Below, piece by piece: positions 9,010 to 12,510 of a stretch of 12,510 bases of DNA; within the stretch, counting starts at the first letter, position 1; every line of letters begins with the position of its first letter. Both the position numbers and the translations under genes were made by a program. The DNA comes from Pseudomonadota bacterium. Its GTDB lineage: Bacteria > Pseudomonadota > Gammaproteobacteria > Enterobacterales > Enterobacteriaceae. A model generated the notes under the pieces. It was not told the DNA's origin. It made no database searches and worked only from the letters and a program-made list of their open reading frames with translations. Location: the NCBI GenBank assembly GCA_023425455.1, contig JAFACP010000466.1, positions 1 through 12,510 of the forward strand, given 5' to 3'.

Positions 9010-11442
9010 TTACAGCAGCTTAGCCAGACGGTTAATGTCCGACTGGATCGCCCCGGCGGTCACGTCGCGCCCCGCACCGGGCCCGCGGATCACCAGCGGA
9101 TTATCGCGATACCAGCGACTTTCAATCGCAAAGACGTTGTCGCACGGCAGCAGCGCCGCCAGCGGGTGTTCAGGGCGAACGGCCTCAACCCCCACGCGCG
9201 CTTTGCCGTTGGCCTCGAAACGCGCGACATAGCGCAACACCAGCCCCATTTCACGAGCCGCCTCCAGGCGCTGTACCATCTGGTCGTTCAGCTCATCACC
9301 ATTCTCGAAGAAATGATCGACTGACCCCTCTTCGCAGCCAGCGGGCACCAGCGACTCCACGCGTACCGCGCCAGGCTCAATATCGTAGCCCGCTTCGCGC
9401 GCCAGGATCACCAGCTTGCGCATCACGTCTTTGCCCGAGAGGTCAACACGCGGATCGGGCTCGGTTAAGCCCTGCTGCCACGCCTGATCCACCAGGTCAG
9501 TGAAGGGGACGGAGCCATCAAACTGCAGGAACAGCCAGGAGAGGGTGCCAGAGAAAATGCCGCTCAGCGCCAGAATGCTGTCGCCGCTTTCGAGCAGATC
9601 GCGCACGGTATGGTTAACCGGCAGACCCGCGCCGACCGTCGCGTTATAGAGCCAGTGACGACCGGTTTTCTCAAACGCGTCATGGATTTGGCGATATTTA
9701 TCGGTGCTGCTTGCCCCGGCCAGCTTGTTGGCGCTGATAACGTGGAAGCCATGGCTGGCGAAATCCAGATACTGATCGGCGAGCTGTTCGCTGGCGGTCA
9801 CGTCCAGCACCACCAGGTCATCATACGGGTGCGCACGCATCCACAGGAACAGCGACTCTTCATCCTGTTCAACCGCTTCGTCATTAAAGAATGCCAGCGC
9901 CCGGCTGGCGTCCAGCCCGTCATAATTCAGCAGGCTGCGACGGCTATCTACCACCCCGGCCAGTACAAACTCAAAGCCGGTGCGCGCCGACAGGGTCACC
10001 TGCTCGCGCGCGAACAGCTCCAGCCAGCGAGAACCGATATTCCCTTTACCAAACAGCACCAGACCGATGCGTTTTTCCGCGCGGAACAATGAGGTATGCA
10101 GACCCTGAATCAGGCTTTCCGTCGGGCCTTTACGCAGCACGGCGACAAGGCTGATGCCCTCCTCCGACTGCCAGGTAAACTCCACCGGCTGACCTTTAAG
10201 CTGCTGCCAGAAACGGTGGCAGTGCAGCGGGTTGCGGGTAACGCCGGCTCCCACCATCGCCACCAGCGCCAGCCCCTGACGCAGGCGCAGCTCGCCCGGC
10301 AGGCCGGCTTCATCCAGAATTTTCAGCGCGCTGTCAGCCACTTCTGCGGTATAGCAGAACTGCAGCAGCTGACGGTCATTATGCACACCTACCGCCAGCG
10401 GACGCACCTGGGCGCGTTTCAGGACCAGATCGATATCTTTATGCGCCAGTTTGAAATCGTGACCCGCAGGCACCTGGAACTCGATCAGGCAGATGTCGTC
10501 ATGGCTGGTGACAATACGCGCGCCGGTTCCCGAGGCCAGCACGCGCTCAATGCGCGTTGAACCTTGATCCGGCGTATAGCTACAGCGCAGCTGAAGATCG
10601 ATATCGCTACCGGAGACCGGCTGCAGCGTACGGGCATGCAGAACCGGCGCCGCCAGCCGTGCCAGCTCGCTCGCTTCATCAAGACGCAGCAGCGGCAGCA
10701 GGCAGGCGTCTTTCACCTTCCGCGGATCAGCGCTGTAAACGCCGGCAACGTCACTCCAGATAGTCACCCGGGACACACCCGCCAGCGCACCGATTTGCGT
10801 CGCCGAATAGTCAGAGCCGTTACGGCCTAACAGCACGGTTTCACCGGCATTGCTGCGGCTGATAAAGCCGGTCACCACAATACGTTTACCCGGATGCTGC
10901 ACCAGCAGCTGCTGCAGCAGCGGGTAAGACAACCCTTCATCTACCTGCGGCTGTGCGGCGCGCTCGGCACGCAGGAAATCGCGCGCGTCGAGCCAGGCGG
11001 CCTCCACCCCCAGGTGTTGCAGCACGGCGGCCATCAGACGCGCGGACCACACCTCGCCGTGACCGACCACTTCGGCATACACGGCCTCGGTGATCCCACT
11101 GTCGAGTAGCGCGGCCAGGCGCTCAAGATCGTGAGTGAAGGTGCTAATCAACCCATCCGCCACGTCGGCAGGCAGTAACCCGGCAATCAGCTCGCTCTGA
11201 TAGCGACGTAAGGACTGTTGAACCTGATGCGCAGAAAGGCGATCGGTCTGGCTCAACTTCAGCCAGCTAATCAACTGGTTGGTGGTGCTGCCCGCCGCAG
11301 AGACAACCATCATGTCACCCGGCTGTGAATATTCGGTCATGATACCTGCGACGCGCAGGTAACATTTCACATCGGCAAGACTACTACCACCAAACTTGTG
11401 CAGCTGACGACCCTTCGCCCCTGCCTGCGCTATCACACTCAT
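9010..11442 (-). CDS. metL: Bifunctional aspartokinase II / homoserine dehydrogenase II
   Basis: A cytoplasmic two-enzyme protein that phosphorylates aspartate (first step of the aspartate pathway) and reduces aspartate semialdehyde to homoserine. The 810 residues equal E. coli MetL. The aspartokinase domain covers about 1-300, with the nucleotide-binding KFGGSSLAD at 16-24 and GRNGSDYSA at 205-213; a regulatory linker follows to about 450. The dehydrogenase domain starts with the NAD(P)-binding GKGNIGS at 464-470, then DVTAS (546-550), NK (571-572) and TEPDPRVDLSGKD (659-671). In that last motif the expected DD reads VD: the first Asp is Val665, while D666, D671 and K675, which match catalytic residues of yeast homoserine dehydrogenase, remain. 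The ATG lies two bases after the metB stop, with its GGGG ribosome binding site inside the metB end, so the two are probably coupled. E. coli MetL is controlled by methionine repression, not allosterically. Confidence 0.96.
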   Translation of the reverse strand: MSVIAQAGAKGRQLHKFGGSSLADVKCYLRVAGIMTEYSQPGDMMVVSAAGSTTNQLISWLKLSQTDRLSAHQVQQSLRRYQSELIAGLLPADVADGLISTFTHDLERLAALLDSGITEAVYAEVVGHGEVWSARLMAAVLQHLGVEAAWLDARDFLRAERAAQPQVDEGLSYPLLQQLLVQHPGKRIVVTGFISRSNAGETVLLGRNGSDYSATQIGALAGVSRVTIWSDVAGVYSADPRKVKDACLLPLLRLDEASELARLAAPVLHARTLQPVSGSDIDLQLRCSYTPDQGSTRIERVLASGTGARIVTSHDDICLIEFQVPAGHDFKLAHKDIDLVLKRAQVRPLAVGVHNDRQLLQFCYTAEVADSALKILDEAGLPGELRLRQGLALVAMVGAGVTRNPLHCHRFWQQLKGQPVEFTWQSEEGISLVAVLRKGPTESLIQGLHTSLFRAEKRIGLVLFGKGNIGSRWLELFAREQVTLSARTGFEFVLAGVVDSRRSLLNYDGLDASRALAFFNDEAVEQDEESLFLWMRAHPYDDLVVLDVTASEQLADQYLDFASHGFHVISANKLAGASSTDKYRQIHDAFEKTGRHWLYNATVGAGLPVNHTVRDLLESGDSILALSGIFSGTLSWLFLQFDGSVPFTDLVDQAWQQGLTEPDPRVDLSGKDVMRKLVILAREAGYDIEPGAVRVESLVPAGCEEGSVDHFFENGDELNDQMVQRLEAAREMGLVLRYVARFEANGKARVGVEAVRPEHPLAALLPCDNVFAIESRWYRDNPLVIRGPGAGRDVTAGAIQSDINRLAKLL

Positions 11443-11444
11443 GA

Positions 11445-12510
11445 TTACCCCTTGGCTGCGATCCGGAAGCCATTTTCCAGATCGGCAATTAAATCTTCAG
11501 AATCTTCAATACCCGTTGAGATACGCAACAGCGTCTCAGAAATGCCAGCGGCAGCACGGGCTTCAGGTGCCATACCTGCGTGCGTCATGGTCGCGGCGTG
11601 GGAGATTAAACTTTCAACTCCACCTAATGATTCCGCCAGCGTAAACAGCGACAGCCCGCTCAGGAAGCGACGCAGCGTTTGCTCATCGCCATCCAGTTCA
11701 AAACTTAACATCGCTCCAAACCCTTTCTGTTGACGCGCGGCAATCTCGTGCCCCTGATTTTCCGGCAGCGACGGATGGTACAACTTTTTCACCAGCGGCT
11801 GCGTTTTCAGGAAATCGACGATCGCCTGCGCATTACGCTGGGCCGCTTCCATGCGCGGCGATAGCGTACGAATACCGCGCAGCAATAAATAGCTGTCGAA
11901 CGCGCTGGCGGTCACGCCAATGTTATTGGCCCACCATGCCAGTTCCGTGACAACTTCCGGATCCTTCGCAATCACCACGCCGGCCACCACGTCAGAGTGG
12001 CCGTTCAGATATTTGGTGCATGAATGCAATACCAGATCGGCACCCAGTGCCAGCGGGTTCTGCAGAGCCGGACTGAGGAACGTATTATCCACTACAGTTA
12101 TCGCTCCCGCATCCTTTGCGAGCTGACAAATTTTCGCAATATCGACAACGCGCAACAAGGGATTGCTCGGACTTTCCACCAGCACCAGTTTTGGCTGCTC
12201 TGCCAACGCCTGCTTCAGCGCCTGTTCGTCGTTCTGATCGACAAACAGGACGCGATAGCAGCCACGTTTTGCGAGGCTATCAAACAGACGGTAGCTCCCG
12301 CCGTAGCAGTCATGTGGCGCAACCAGCAGATCGCCAGGCTTCAGGAACACGGTTGTCACCAGATGGATCGCCGACATGCCGGTATTGGTCAGCACCGCAC
12401 CCGCACCGCCTTCCAGTTCGGCCAGCGCACGCTGGACCACATCGCGCGTCGGGTTACCGCGACGGGAGTAGTCATGGGCGCGCGGCTCATTAAAACCGGT
12501 AAAATTATAG
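11445..12510 (-). CDS. metB: Cystathionine gamma-synthase (N-terminus outside window)
   Basis: A PLP enzyme that joins O-succinylhomoserine and cysteine to give cystathionine and succinate, the entry of sulfur into methionine. The frame runs open to the right edge. The first complete codon is Y33 by E. coli numbering, so about 32 residues are missing, and the total would be 386 as in E. coli. The PLP-phosphate contacts Y46 and R48 (HDYSRRGNP) are visible, and the Schiff-base lysine is K198 in SCTKYLNGH (codon 12014-12012). An in-frame GTG at 12440 is internal (a Val codon within RDVVQRA), not the start. The gene is first of the metB-metL pair, with two bases between them. Its promoter, with the expected MetJ boxes, lies outside the window. 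Confidence 0.96.
   Translation of the reverse strand, partial: YNFTGFNEPRAHDYSRRGNPTRDVVQRALAELEGGAGAVLTNTGMSAIHLVTTVFLKPGDLLVAPHDCYGGSYRLFDSLAKRGCYRVLFVDQNDEQALKQALAEQPKLVLVESPSNPLLRVVDIAKICQLAKDAGAITVVDNTFLSPALQNPLALGADLVLHSCTKYLNGHSDVVAGVVIAKDPEVVTELAWWANNIGVTASAFDSYLLLRGIRTLSPRMEAAQRNAQAIVDFLKTQPLVKKLYHPSLPENQGHEIAARQQKGFGAMLSFELDGDEQTLRRFLSGLSLFTLAESLGGVESLISHAATMTHAGMAPEARAAAGISETLLRISTGIEDSEDLIADLENGFRIAAKG

Noticed and set aside
12440..12440. GTG at 12440 as the metB start
   Set aside because: The frame and E. coli MetB similarity continue upstream to the window edge, including PLP-contact residues Y46 and R48, so this is an internal Val codon.

Overview
The window is core chromosome of an Enterobacteriaceae member close to Escherichia. 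I recognise every protein by recalled similarity to E. coli K-12 proteins: MetB, MetL, MetF, KatG, GldA, FsaB, PtsA and FrwC. Gene order and orientation also follow that chromosome. One difference is that yijE and yijF, which lie between katG and gldA in E. coli K-12, are absent. This argues for another genus (Enterobacter, Klebsiella or Citrobacter type); I cannot name the species. There are no mobile elements, CRISPR arrays, tRNA or rRNA genes, phage genes or foreign-looking islands.

Left half (1-5412): frwC, a PTS permease EIIC domain, reads leftward out of the window and is cut by its edge. A 302-base divergent control region separates it from the rightward cluster ptsA-fsaB-gldA. PtsA is a fused HPr-EI-EIIA phosphotransferase that can carry phosphate from PEP to the EIIB partner of FrwC, which would lie outside the window. 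FsaB is a fructose-6-phosphate aldolase that forms or uses dihydroxyacetone. GldA is an NAD-dependent glycerol dehydrogenase that interconverts glycerol and dihydroxyacetone. The cluster therefore links PEP-driven sugar uptake with dihydroxyacetone metabolism. The main anomaly is an in-frame amber codon that ends FsaB at 204 residues, while the conserved 15-codon tail survives intact behind it.

Right half (5456-12510, all leftward): gldA and katG converge on one bidirectional terminator. katG (catalase-peroxidase) has an upstream region like the OxyR-controlled E. coli promoter. metF (methylenetetrahydrofolate reductase) has four tandem MetJ boxes over its promoter and a UUCG-loop terminator. 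metB and metL form a tight pair 2 bases apart; metB is cut by the right edge and its own control region is not visible. MetB makes cystathionine from O-succinylhomoserine and cysteine, MetL supplies homoserine from aspartate, and MetF supplies the methyl group for the last step of methionine synthesis.

I found no undescribed multi-gene system. The items worth a second look are the fsaB amber codon, two substitutions in conserved motifs (FsaB Gly30, MetL Val665), the cAMP-CRP-like sites before ptsA, and the compact gldA/katG junction.
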